From: Solirubrobacterales bacterium
Lineage (GTDB): Bacteria > Actinomycetota > Thermoleophilia > Solirubrobacterales > 70-9
DNA: 39,020 bases
Direction: 5' to 3'
NCBI GenBank assembly: GCA_017304845.1
Contig: JAFKLL010000031.1
Span: forward strand, 1 to 39,020
Of this stretch, positions 1-6,962 are shown one piece after another; position 1 is the stretch's first letter, and every line of letters begins with the position of its first letter. The position numbers and the translations under genes are program-made. The notes beneath the pieces were generated by a model. It was not told the origin of the DNA and did not search any database. It saw only the letters and a list, made by a program, of their open reading frames with translations.

Positions 1-613
1 TCGTGATCGGCAGGGTGATCTTGAGGAAGGTCTTGGTGGCGGAGGCGTAGAGGTCCTTGCTGGCCTCGAGCAGTCTCCGGTCGAGCCGTTCGAGGGCGGC
101 GAAGAGGGGCAGCACCATGAAGGGCAGGAAGTTGTACGTCAGGCCGGCGATCACCGCGGCCGAGGTCGCCAACACGCGCCCGTCGGAGGGCACGAGATGG
201 ATGGTCTTGAGGAAGCTGACCACGGGGCTGGAGTCGTCGAGGATGGTCTTCCAGGCGATGGTCCGGATCAGGTAGGTCGTGAAGAACGGCGCGACCACGC
301 CGAAGAGCATCAGGTTCTTCCACCGGCCGGCCTTGAAGGCGATCGCGTAGGCGAGCGGATAGCCGATCAGGAGGCAGAGGATCGTCGCGACGCCCGCGTA
401 CCAGAAGGCCCTGAAGAACTGGGTGCTGTACTCGGAGACGGCGTCCGCGTAGTTGCTGAAGGCCCAGGTCAGCTGATAGCCCGTCTCCAGCGACCCCGTC
501 TTCAGCGAGAGCTCCCCCATGTAGTACATGGGGACCACGAAGAAGACGATCAGCCAGATCAGGCCGGGGGCGAGCAGCCCATACGGGATCAGGCGCCGAC
601 GAACCGATGTCAT
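1..613 (-). CDS. potB: PotB-type polyamine ABC transporter permease (3' end beyond window)
   Basis: Inner-membrane permease of a spermidine/putrescine-type ABC importer; it forms the channel with a second permease and receives energy from PotA. The 204 residues in the window show a cytoplasmic basic N-terminus, membrane segments near residues 10-31, 72-93, 101-119 and 148-172, and the start of the EAA loop that docks on the ATPase (EASKDLYASATKTFLKITLP, 183-202), where the window ends. The ATG at 613 is preceded by a weak AGAGG about 9 nt upstream; a nearby upstream ATG runs into a stop after seven codons. It lies 69 nt after potD on the same strand. A perfect 14-bp inverted repeat (591-604/636-649) brackets the ribosome-binding site and start codon. 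PotC probably follows outside the window. Family is clear; the exact substrate (putrescine, spermidine or a related amine) is inferred from the gene set. Confidence 0.88.
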   Translation of the reverse strand, partial: MTSVRRRLIPYGLLAPGLIWLIVFFVVPMYYMGELSLKTGSLETGYQLTWAFSNYADAVSEYSTQFFRAFWYAGVATILCLLIGYPLAYAIAFKAGRWKNLMLFGVVAPFFTTYLIRTIAWKTILDDSSPVVSFLKTIHLVPSDGRVLATSAAVIAGLTYNFLPFMVLPLFAALERLDRRLLEASKDLYASATKTFLKITLPIT

Positions 614-649
614 CGGAGGGAACCTCTGTTCATCTGTTCGTCGGCGCCT
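591..649 (-). promoter_or_regulatory. 14-bp perfect inverted repeat bracketing the potB RBS and start
   Basis: AGGCGCCGACGAAC (591-604) and its exact reverse complement (636-649) are separated by 31 nt. In potD-potB mRNA this would form a GC-rich stem whose loop holds the AGAGG (627-623) and the AUG (613-611); the 3' arm is potB codons 4-8. A smaller palindrome CGATG-T-CATCG (605-615) also covers the start codon. Stem-loops between binding-protein and permease genes are a known way to keep the permease at lower level; that role here is inference. Confidence 0.6.
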
Positions 650-682
650 TTCAGCTTCCGGTTGGTTCGAGCCGGCCCGGGA

Positions 683-1837
683 TCAGCCGGTGACCACGTC
701 CTGGAAGGCCTGTTCGACTTCCTTGACGTCGGCCGGGTCGCCGGGAGGGGAGACCTGGGTCGAGCAATTGGCGGTGAACTCCTCGGGCGGGAAGATCAGC
801 TCGTTGTTGGCGATCTCCGGATCCGACTTCTGGAGGACTTCCTTCACGCCCTGGACCGGGCTCACGTAGTTGACGTAGGCCGTGATCTGCGCCTGGTTCT
901 TCGGCTCGTAGACGTAGTTCATGAACTTGTACGCGGCGGCCGGGTTGGGCGCCCCGACCGGGATCACCATGTTGTCGGCGAAGAACGAGCATCCCTCGGT
1001 CGGCTGGACGTACTGGATGTTCGGGTTGTCGGCCTGGGCCTGGATCGTGTCGCCGGACCAGCCGAGGGCGGCGACCACGTCGCCCTTCGCCATGTCCTGG
1101 ACGTAGTCGTTGCCGGTGAAGCGGCGGATCTGCCCGCTGTCGGCGTACTTGTCCAGCTTCTCGATCTCCTTCAGCCAGTCCTCGGTCGTGGCCTCCTCGG
1201 GATCGATGCCGTCGGCCTTCATCATCACCGGGATCGTGTCCCGCATCTCGGTGAGGACGGTGACCTTGCCCTTGTACTTCGGGTCGAACAGATCGTTGAC
1301 GGACTTCACGTCGGGCGCGAGGTCCTTGCGCACGACCAAGCCGACCATGCCGGACTGCCACGGCACGCTGAACTCCCGGTTCGGGTCGAAGGACGGGTTC
1401 TGGAGCGCGGGGAGCATGTTCTCGTCGACCGTCTTCAGCTTCGACTTGTCGAGCTTCTGGAGGTAGCCGAGCTTCCACATCTTCTCGGCCATCCAGTCGG
1501 TCACGACCATGATGTCGCGGCCCCCGGAGTCGCCCTGGGCGAGCTGCGGCTGGACCTTGCCGAAGAAGGAGTCGTTCTCGTTGACGTCCTCGGTGTAGGT
1601 GGTGTCGATCCCGGTCCGCTGGGAGAACTGGTCGATGGTCTTGCCGTCGATGTAGAGCGGCCAGTTCGAGATCTTCAGGGAGCCGGTCGGGTCGCCGCCG
1701 GTGGCGGTGGTGACGTCCGAGTTGTCGGCGGCTTCGTCGAGGCCGCCGCCCCCGCCACAGGCGGTCACGGTCAGTGACGCCGCCAGGGCGAGCACGGCAA
1801 GCAGCAGGAGCCTGGTCTTGCTTTTCAGGTTGATCAT
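683..1837 (-). CDS. potD: PotD-type polyamine-binding lipoprotein
   Basis: Extracellular substrate-binding subunit of a spermidine/putrescine ABC importer, 384 residues. The N-terminus is a lipoprotein signal: basic MINLKSKTR, a hydrophobic stretch, then the lipobox VTAC followed by a Gly run, so the mature protein should be anchored through Cys at about residue 28. The body has the PotD/PotF pattern: a [12 protein letters not shown] start to the mature domain, a TDWMAEKMW segment, [15 protein letters not shown], and [12 protein letters not shown] near the hinge. The ATG at 1837 has AAGGAG about 8 nt upstream and overlaps the potA stop as ATGA, so the two genes are translationally coupled. 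The same frame also stays open upstream through the broken potA. Function by family is secure; the ligand is not resolved. Confidence 0.9.
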   Translation of the reverse strand: MINLKSKTRLLLLAVLALAASLTVTACGGGGGLDEAADNSDVTTATGGDPTGSLKISNWPLYIDGKTIDQFSQRTGIDTTYTEDVNENDSFFGKVQPQLAQGDSGGRDIMVVTDWMAEKMWKLGYLQKLDKSKLKTVDENMLPALQNPSFDPNREFSVPWQSGMVGLVVRKDLAPDVKSVNDLFDPKYKGKVTVLTEMRDTIPVMMKADGIDPEEATTEDWLKEIEKLDKYADSGQIRRFTGNDYVQDMAKGDVVAALGWSGDTIQAQADNPNIQYVQPTEGCSFFADNMVIPVGAPNPAAAYKFMNYVYEPKNQAQITAYVNYVSPVQGVKEVLQKSDPEIANNELIFPPEEFTANCSTQVSPPGDPADVKEVEQAFQDVVTG

Positions 1838-2890
1838 TGCGGCGTATCTCCTTGATTCGCGTTTTCGGTGGGCTTGGATTCGGCGACCAGGTGCATGTGT
1901 TCGGGTTGCCAGCTGAGGCGGACTTTGGCGCCGCCGCCTGGTAGGTGTTGGCGGGCGTCTTCTGAGGCGTTGGGGACGAGGACGGTCATGTCGACGTCGC
2001 CGGTGACGTTGATGTGCATTTGGGGTGGTGTGAACGGTGAGCTTCTCGGGTCTTACGACCGCGAAGCATTTCTCGCCGATGCTGAACCTGGAAGCGTCGG
2101 GGGTGGGGACGGTGGGGCCGTTGTCGAGCTTGATCTCGTTGCTCGAGGACGCTGTTGCGGGCAGCAGGTTCGACACGCCGATGAACCCGGCGACGAACGT
2201 TGTTGCGGGTCGGTCGTAGACGGTTTCGGGGTCGGCGCATTGCTCGATGCGACCCTCGTTCATGACCGCGATCCGATCCGACATCGTCAACGCTTCTTCC
2301 TGGTCGTGCGTGACGTAGACGAACGTGATCCCGACGTCCCTCTGGATTTCCTTGAGCTGAACCTGAAGACCCTTCCGGAGCTTCAGATCAAGAGCACCCA
2401 ACGGCTCATCCAACAAAAGCACCTTCGGGAGGTTCACCAACGCACGGGCCAGGGCGACTCGTTGTTGCTGACCACCGGAAAGCTGCGCCGGTTTCCGTTT
2501 CGCTTCCCTCGTCAACCCGACCCGATCGAGCTCCGCCGCGACCCGACGCTTGATCTCATCCTTCGAAACCTTCTTGCGTTTCAACCCGAACGCGACGTTC
2601 TCCTCCAACGTCATGTGAGGAAACAACGCATAAGACTGAAACACCGTGTTCGTCGGCCGCTTATACGCCGGCAAACCCGCCACATCAGCCCCATCGATCA
2701 GCACCTTGCCCGTCGTTGGCTGCTCAAACCCCGCGATCATTCGCAAAGTCGTCGTCTTGCCACAACCCGACGGACCCAACATCGTGAAGAACTCACCATC
2801 AGCGATCTCCAAATCCATGTCATGGACCGCCGTGAAATCACCAAACCGCTTGGTGCACCCCACCGGAGACATGGCCCCCGGACCTGTCAC
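1834..2890 (-). pseudogene. potA: PotA-type ABC transporter ATPase, frameshifted in the TOBE domain
   Basis: Cytoplasmic ATPase of the polyamine importer. The ATPase domain is complete: Walker [10 protein letters not shown] (residues 39-47), Q-loop VFQSYALF, signature LSGGQQQR, Walker B VLLLDEP, H-loop THD. The TOBE domain begins ([11 protein letters not shown]) but from about 2025 the frame turns into an Arg/Pro-rich shadow sequence, while the proper TOBE ending ([16 protein letters not shown] through [10 protein letters not shown]) sits in another frame, 2019-1834. Part of the domain between these pieces is missing, so this looks like an out-of-frame deletion (real, or an assembly fault). 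The original stop overlaps the potD ATG. Start taken as GTG 2890; ATG 2872 is an alternative. Codon use is unlike the neighbours: TTG, GAT and GGT are frequent in the first two thirds. Whether an active ATPase is still made is unknown; the ATPase core is intact. Confidence 0.75.
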
Positions 2891-3077
2891 TCACGCTTTC
2901 CACTGGCACCTTCCCCATGCGTCGTACATCCCTCACCTCGTCGCCCCGCGTGGGGGCGACCGCAGAACCGTACGGGAACTGCCTGGCCCATTTCCACGCC
3001 TAAAAGTCCAAACTTGAAGCCGAGATTGTCCAAGTTGGACAACGGCTCTGGACGAACAGGCAGGCGGTCCCGGAAAC
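2891..3077. other. Gap between amidase and potA, with operator-like palindrome
   Basis: This 187-nt stretch separates two minus-strand genes. It holds the palindrome at 3026-3042 and a second GTCCAA half-site at 3006-3011. An open frame of 64 codons (2887-3081, minus) spans it and overlaps the amidase stop as ATGA and the potA GTG as GTGA. Its composition is odd and part of it encodes the palindrome, so I do not call it a gene. No clear -10 hexamer was identified. Confidence 0.4.
3026..3042. promoter_or_regulatory. Perfect 17-bp palindrome, candidate repressor operator for pot genes
   Basis: TTGTCCAAGTTGGACAA: two exact 8-nt arms around one G, AT-rich in a GC-rich setting. It lies 136 nt upstream of the potA start and 36 nt after the amidase stop. 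Its form fits a dimeric repressor site; the regulator is not in the window. Confidence 0.55.
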
Positions 3078-5099
3078 TCATCCGAGACCCCCGATCACGC
3101 GGTAGCCGGCGGTCGCCGCTCCCGACCCGTCAAGGGCGAGGGCGGAGACGATCGAGCCGTACGGCTCGCGCCAGACACTGTGCGAAACCCGATGCTCTCG
3201 CGGGTCGATCACCGCGGTCGCGACGGCCTCGGAACCCGCGGCCTTCGCCTCGAGCGGCGCGCCGTCGAGGAAGATCGCGACCTCCATCGGGGACGGTCCG
3301 CGGCAACCCACGCGGACTTCGACCAGGGCCCGGTCGCCGTCCGGGGCCAGGGAGACATCGAGATCGAGGCCCGGGGCCTCCGCCGGGGCCGGCTCGACCC
3401 GGGCGAGCTGCGACGGCGCCGGCGGGTCGAGGGCCGGAGTGCGGGGCGGAGCCTCTCTGCGAGGCCCGGACAGTTCGAACTCGCGGGCCGCGGAGAGCAG
3501 CGCCGGGTCGTCGTAGGCGCGGCCGGCGAAGGTCAGGCCCACCGGCATGCCGATGTCCTCCATCAGACCCATCGGGACGGTCACGGTGGGGATGCCGAGA
3601 TGCCGGATGGCCAGATTCCCGTTCGAGTACCTGACCCCGTTCCGCCAGGCGATCTCGTTCGACTCGGGATCGCTCTCCGCGTCCTGCGGCGCCACGTCGG
3701 CGGCGGCGGGGAAGACGATCCCGTCCAGCCGCTCCCGGTCGAGCCAGTCCTCGAAGTCGATCTTGCGGGTCCGTTCCAGGCCGACCAGCGCCTCGGCCAC
3801 ATGGGGGATCTCCTCGAGCGGGGTGCGCACCCCCTGGCCGCGGGCGACCAGGTCGGCCAGGTCGGCGTCGTCCGGGTAGCGGTCCGGCAGCGTGCCCGGC
3901 GGCAGCGGGAAGACCTTGGGCCCGTCGACATCGTCCAGCGAGCGCATCTCCGGATCCCCGTTCTGGTCGAGGAAGTCGTTCCAGGAGTAGATGATCAGCT
4001 CCCACATCTCGATCTCCAGGAACTCCGGCGGGACCAGGCCGCGCCGGTACATCGACTCGGCGCCGGGCCGGTCGTTCTCGTAGTTGGAGACGGCAGGGAA
4101 GTCGACCTCGACGATCTCTGCGCCGAGGCGCTCCAGGTCGACGCGGGCCTTTTCCCAGAGCGCGATCACGCTGGGCCTGGTCTCGATCGGCTCGGCCGCG
4201 TCCGGGTCCTGGTTCACGTACATCCGCGGGATCCCGAACCGCTTTCCCTCCAGCGTGCCCGATCGCCTCAGCTCGCCGTAGGAGGCGGGCCTGAGCGAGG
4301 AGGCCGGGGGGATGTCGACCTGTTGCTGGACCCGCCAGAAGTCACCCCGGGACTCCGGGTCGTCGGCGACGATCTGGTCGAGGACATCGAGCAGGTCGTC
4401 GACGCTGCGCGCATGGGGCACGACCACGTCCATCGCCGCGTAGAGCGGCCAGTTGCCGCGCATCGAGATCACCCCTCGGGAGGGCGTGTAGGCGACCAGC
4501 GCGTTGTTCGAGGCCGGGGCCCGGCCCGAAGACCAGGTCTCCTCGCCGAGGCCGAAGGCGGCGAAGCTGGCCGCGGTCGCGGTGCCCGATCCGTTCGAGG
4601 AGCCCGACCCGAAGGCGGCGGTCAGGTAGTCCTCGTTGTACGGGCTCTCGGCCCGGCCGTAGACGCCGCGCTGCATGCCGCCGGCGGCCATCGGGGGCAT
4701 GTTGGTCAGGCCGACGAGGATGGCGCCGGCGGCGCGTAGGCGGCCGATCGTGAAGGCATCGTCGCTCGCGACGAGGTGCTCGAAGGCGGGGGAGCCGGCG
4801 GCGACCGTGAGGCCGGCGACCTTGTAGCTGTCCTTGGCCGTGTAGGGGATGCCGTCGAGCGGGCCGAGCGTCTCGCCGCGGGCCCGGCGGGCATCGGAGG
4901 CGGCGGCCTCCTCGAAGGCCTGCGGGTTCAGCACTGGGACCGCGTTGAGGCGGATCCCCTGACGGTCGTAGCCGGCGATCCGCCGCAGATACGAGTGGAC
5001 GAGCTCGACGCTCGTGACCTCGCCCGACTCGAGCGCGCGACGGATGTCCGAGACGTCGGCCTCGACCACATCGAACGGAGACTCGAGTCGACGGCTCAT
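3078..5099 (-). CDS. Amidase-signature family hydrolase with C-terminal beta-rich extension
   Basis: Cytoplasmic amide hydrolase of the amidase-signature superfamily, 673 residues. The Ser-cisSer-Lys triad can be placed: Lys89 in YTAKDS, cis-Ser167 in GSGSSNGSG, nucleophile Ser191 in WSSGRAPAS (the usual DTGGS is altered to ETWSS, but Ser and the following RxPAS are kept). The core ends near residue 550; about 110 further residues are Pro/Ala-rich, then beta-strand-like, and are not usual for the family. The ATG at 5099 is 6 nt downstream of the agmatine deiminase stop, so they are co-transcribed. Usual bacterial N-carbamoylputrescine amidases are nitrilase-fold, so a role in splitting the deiminase product is an inference from position only. 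Other substrates (small amides, peptide amides) are equally possible. Confidence 0.85.
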   Translation of the reverse strand: MSRRLESPFDVVEADVSDIRRALESGEVTSVELVHSYLRRIAGYDRQGIRLNAVPVLNPQAFEEAAASDARRARGETLGPLDGIPYTAKDSYKVAGLTVAAGSPAFEHLVASDDAFTIGRLRAAGAILVGLTNMPPMAAGGMQRGVYGRAESPYNEDYLTAAFGSGSSNGSGTATAASFAAFGLGEETWSSGRAPASNNALVAYTPSRGVISMRGNWPLYAAMDVVVPHARSVDDLLDVLDQIVADDPESRGDFWRVQQQVDIPPASSLRPASYGELRRSGTLEGKRFGIPRMYVNQDPDAAEPIETRPSVIALWEKARVDLERLGAEIVEVDFPAVSNYENDRPGAESMYRRGLVPPEFLEIEMWELIIYSWNDFLDQNGDPEMRSLDDVDGPKVFPLPPGTLPDRYPDDADLADLVARGQGVRTPLEEIPHVAEALVGLERTRKIDFEDWLDRERLDGIVFPAAADVAPQDAESDPESNEIAWRNGVRYSNGNLAIRHLGIPTVTVPMGLMEDIGMPVGLTFAGRAYDDPALLSAAREFELSGPRREAPPRTPALDPPAPSQLARVEPAPAEAPGLDLDVSLAPDGDRALVEVRVGCRGPSPMEVAIFLDGAPLEAKAAGSEAVATAVIDPREHRVSHSVWREPYGSIVSALALDGSGAATAGYRVIGGLG

Positions 5100-5105
5100 G
5101 GTCGG

Positions 5106-6140
5106 TCAGGCGCCGGGCCGGGGGGAGGGCTGCTGTTGGGTTATGCAGTGGATGCCGCCGCCCCGGGCGAAGATCGGCCGCGCGTCGAGCGGGACGATCT
5201 CGCGGTCCGGGTACTCGGCGGCGAGGATGCTCAGCGCCTCGTCGTCGTTCGGGTCGTCGAAGCTGCATGCGAGCACCGCGCCGTTCAGGACGAGGTGGTT
5301 GATGTAGCTGTAGTCGACGAAGCCCTCGGAGTCGCGGAGGACGCGGGGCGCCGGCAGCTCGACTATCCGCCAGGGCTCGCCGTGGGCGTTGGTCGAGCCG
5401 GAGAGGATCTCGCGGATCTCCAGGCTGATCTCGAAGTCGGGATGCTCCGGGTCGCGCTGGGAGTGGACCAGGGCCGTGCCGGGGCTGGGGAAGGCGACCA
5501 GGATGTCGGCGTGGCCGCGGGTGCCGAAGCGCTCGGAATCCCGCTTCAGGCCGCGTCGCAGCCAGATCACCTGCTTGACGCCCAGCTTCTCGATCAGCTC
5601 CTTCTCGACGTCGGCCTTGGTGATGTCCGGGTTGCGGCTCGGGTCGAGCTGGACGGTCTCGGTCACGACCACGGTCCCGTCGCCGTCGACCACGATGCCA
5701 CCGCCCTCGTTGACGAGCGAGGAGTCGACCCGGGGCGCCCCGGACCGCTCGGCGACGAACGGCCCGAGCAGCGAGTCCTTCTCCCAGGAGGCCCACTCCT
5801 GCTGGCCCCAGCCGTTGAAGACCCAGGTCACGGCGTGCACCGAGCCGTCGTCGGCGTGGACGAAGGTCGGTCCGCTGTCGCGCAGCCAGGAATCGTCGAG
5901 CGGGACTTCGAGCAGGTCGATGGCGGGATCGAGCAGCGCCTTGGCGGCCTCGACCTCGGAAGGGTCGACCAGGACGGTCACCGGCTCGAAGCGCGCCGCC
6001 GCGTTGGCGACGGTGGCCCAGGTCTGACGGGCCTCGTCGTGCTCCCCGGCGTCGTCATAGTCGGCCGACGTGTCGGCGACCGGGAAAGAAAGCCAGACCC
6101 GGTCCTGTACTGCCGTCTCGGCCGGCATCGTCCAACGCAT
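5106..6140 (-). CDS. aguA: Agmatine deiminase (peptidyl-arginine deiminase fold)
   Basis: Converts agmatine to N-carbamoylputrescine and ammonia, a step of arginine-derived putrescine synthesis or agmatine use; cytoplasmic. The 344 residues carry the family marks in order: MPAE near the N-terminus, DDSWLRDSGPTFV, VNEGGGIVVDGDG, the catalytic His in RGHADILVAF, and the catalytic Cys332 in GGGIHCITQQ at the C-terminus. Start ATG 6140 was chosen because GGAGG lies 8 nt upstream and the conserved MPAE follows directly. It heads the minus-strand polyamine locus and is divergent from nucS; two inverted repeats sit in the shared upstream region. Family-level call is strong; porphyromonas-type peptidylarginine deiminases share the fold but are longer and secreted. 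Confidence 0.92.
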   Translation of the reverse strand: MRWTMPAETAVQDRVWLSFPVADTSADYDDAGEHDEARQTWATVANAAARFEPVTVLVDPSEVEAAKALLDPAIDLLEVPLDDSWLRDSGPTFVHADDGSVHAVTWVFNGWGQQEWASWEKDSLLGPFVAERSGAPRVDSSLVNEGGGIVVDGDGTVVVTETVQLDPSRNPDITKADVEKELIEKLGVKQVIWLRRGLKRDSERFGTRGHADILVAFPSPGTALVHSQRDPEHPDFEISLEIREILSGSTNAHGEPWRIVELPAPRVLRDSEGFVDYSYINHLVLNGAVLACSFDDPNDDEALSILAAEYPDREIVPLDARPIFARGGGIHCITQQQPSPRPGA

Positions 6141-6209
6141 CGCGTTCTCCTCCATCTCTCTCAGTGATCTGCGCCAGCCGCCGCTGGACGCTGTCTCGAT
6201 GTTGCTGCC

Positions 6210-6256
6210 TGACCGATGATTTTTCCATCGGTCACCTGGCCAGAAAGATCGGCCAG
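6210..6256. promoter_or_regulatory. Two tandem inverted repeats between aguA and nucS
   Basis: The first is TGACCGATG (6210-6218), a 7-nt spacer ATTTTTC, and exact complement CATCGGTCA (6226-6234). The second is CTGGCC (6236-6241), 9 nt, GGCCAG (6251-6256). They lie 70-116 nt upstream of the aguA start and 35-81 nt upstream of the nucS start. As the genes diverge, these are more likely operators than terminators. Which gene they serve is unknown. Confidence 0.5.
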
Positions 6257-6278
6257 TAGGCCATCCTGCGGATACGGT

Positions 6279-6284
6279 TACCCT
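6279..6284 (+). promoter_or_regulatory. -10-like TACCCT of nucS, leaderless spacing
   Basis: TACCCT ends 6 nt before the GTG at 6291 and no Shine-Dalgarno is present, so transcription probably starts at the start codon. Confidence 0.5.
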
Positions 6285-6290
6285 TTCCGC

Positions 6291-6962
6291 GTGCGTTTGA
6301 TCGTCGCTCGATGCGAAGCCCGCTACACGGGCCGCCTGGACACCTTCCTCCCCGAGGCCCTCCGCCTCGTGATGATCAAGTCGGACGGCTCGGTGATGAT
6401 CCATGCCGACACCGGCGGCTACAAGCCGCAGAACTGGATGACCCCGCCGACCACGATCGTGGAAGAGGAGGGTCTGATCGTCGTGACCAAGCATGCCGGC
6501 GCGACCGAGGACCGGGTCGAGATCAAGATCGCCGAGGTGCTCTCCGACGTCACCCACGACATGGGCGAGGCGGCGGCCCTCGAGCGCGACGGGGTCGAGG
6601 CCCATCTCCAGGAGCTGCTGGCCGAGCAGCCGCATTGGTGCGGCGAGGGGCTCCGGCTGGTCAAGCGGGAGTGGTTCACCGACATCGGCCCGGTGGACCT
6701 CATGTGCCAGGACGAGGACGATCAGTGGGTCGCGGTCGAGATCAAGCGGGTCGGGACGATCGAGGCGGTCGAGCAGATCACCAGGTACCTGGAGCGGATC
6801 CACACCGAACCGGCCATGGCGGCCTGTCGTGGCGTGCTGGCCGCGCAGTCGATCAAGCCGCAGGCCCGGACCCTGGCCGAGGGCCGGGACATCGCCTGCG
6901 TCGAGGTCGACCTCGCCGTCCTCCGCGGCGAACGCGAGCCGGACCTCACCCTCTTCGGCTGA
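6291..6962 (+). CDS. nucS: Mismatch endonuclease NucS/EndoMS
   Basis: Cleaves both strands at mismatches in the MutSL-independent repair pathway of Actinobacteria and some Archaea; 223 residues. The start is GTG 6291, giving RLIVARC, the usual N-terminus; the frame is open further upstream but that part is not conserved. The N-terminal DNA-binding half has YKPQNWMTPP. The C-terminal nuclease shows the RecB-like catalytic residues Asp136 (GPVDLMC), Glu150 and Lys152 (VAVEIKR). The extreme C-terminus DLTLFG is a sliding-clamp-binding peptide, as in characterised NucS. The stop abuts the stop of the convergent PLP-enzyme gene with no base between. Strong evidence for an actinobacterial host. Confidence 0.95.
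   Translation: MRLIVARCEARYTGRLDTFLPEALRLVMIKSDGSVMIHADTGGYKPQNWMTPPTTIVEEEGLIVVTKHAGATEDRVEIKIAEVLSDVTHDMGEAAALERDGVEAHLQELLAEQPHWCGEGLRLVKREWFTDIGPVDLMCQDEDDQWVAVEIKRVGTIEAVEQITRYLERIHTEPAMAACRGVLAAQSIKPQARTLAEGRDIACVEVDLAVLRGEREPDLTLFG

Noticed and set aside
197..1777. Long plus-strand open frame opposite potD and potB
   Set aside because: Low-complexity Asp/Val/Arg-rich sequence caused by GC-rich codons on the other strand; potD and potB are clear.
683..2890. A genuine fused ATPase-binding-protein of 735 residues
   Set aside because: The linker is out-of-frame TOBE sequence and a lipoprotein signal peptide would be internal; a frameshift explains it better.
6210..6234. Inverted repeat with T-rich loop as an intrinsic terminator
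   Set aside because: It lies between divergent starts, so no transcript needs to end there; the T run is in the loop, not after the stem.
6216..6290. N-terminal extension of NucS from ATG 6216
   Set aside because: The extra 25 residues are not NucS-like, cross the inverted repeats, and the conserved start is at GTG 6291.
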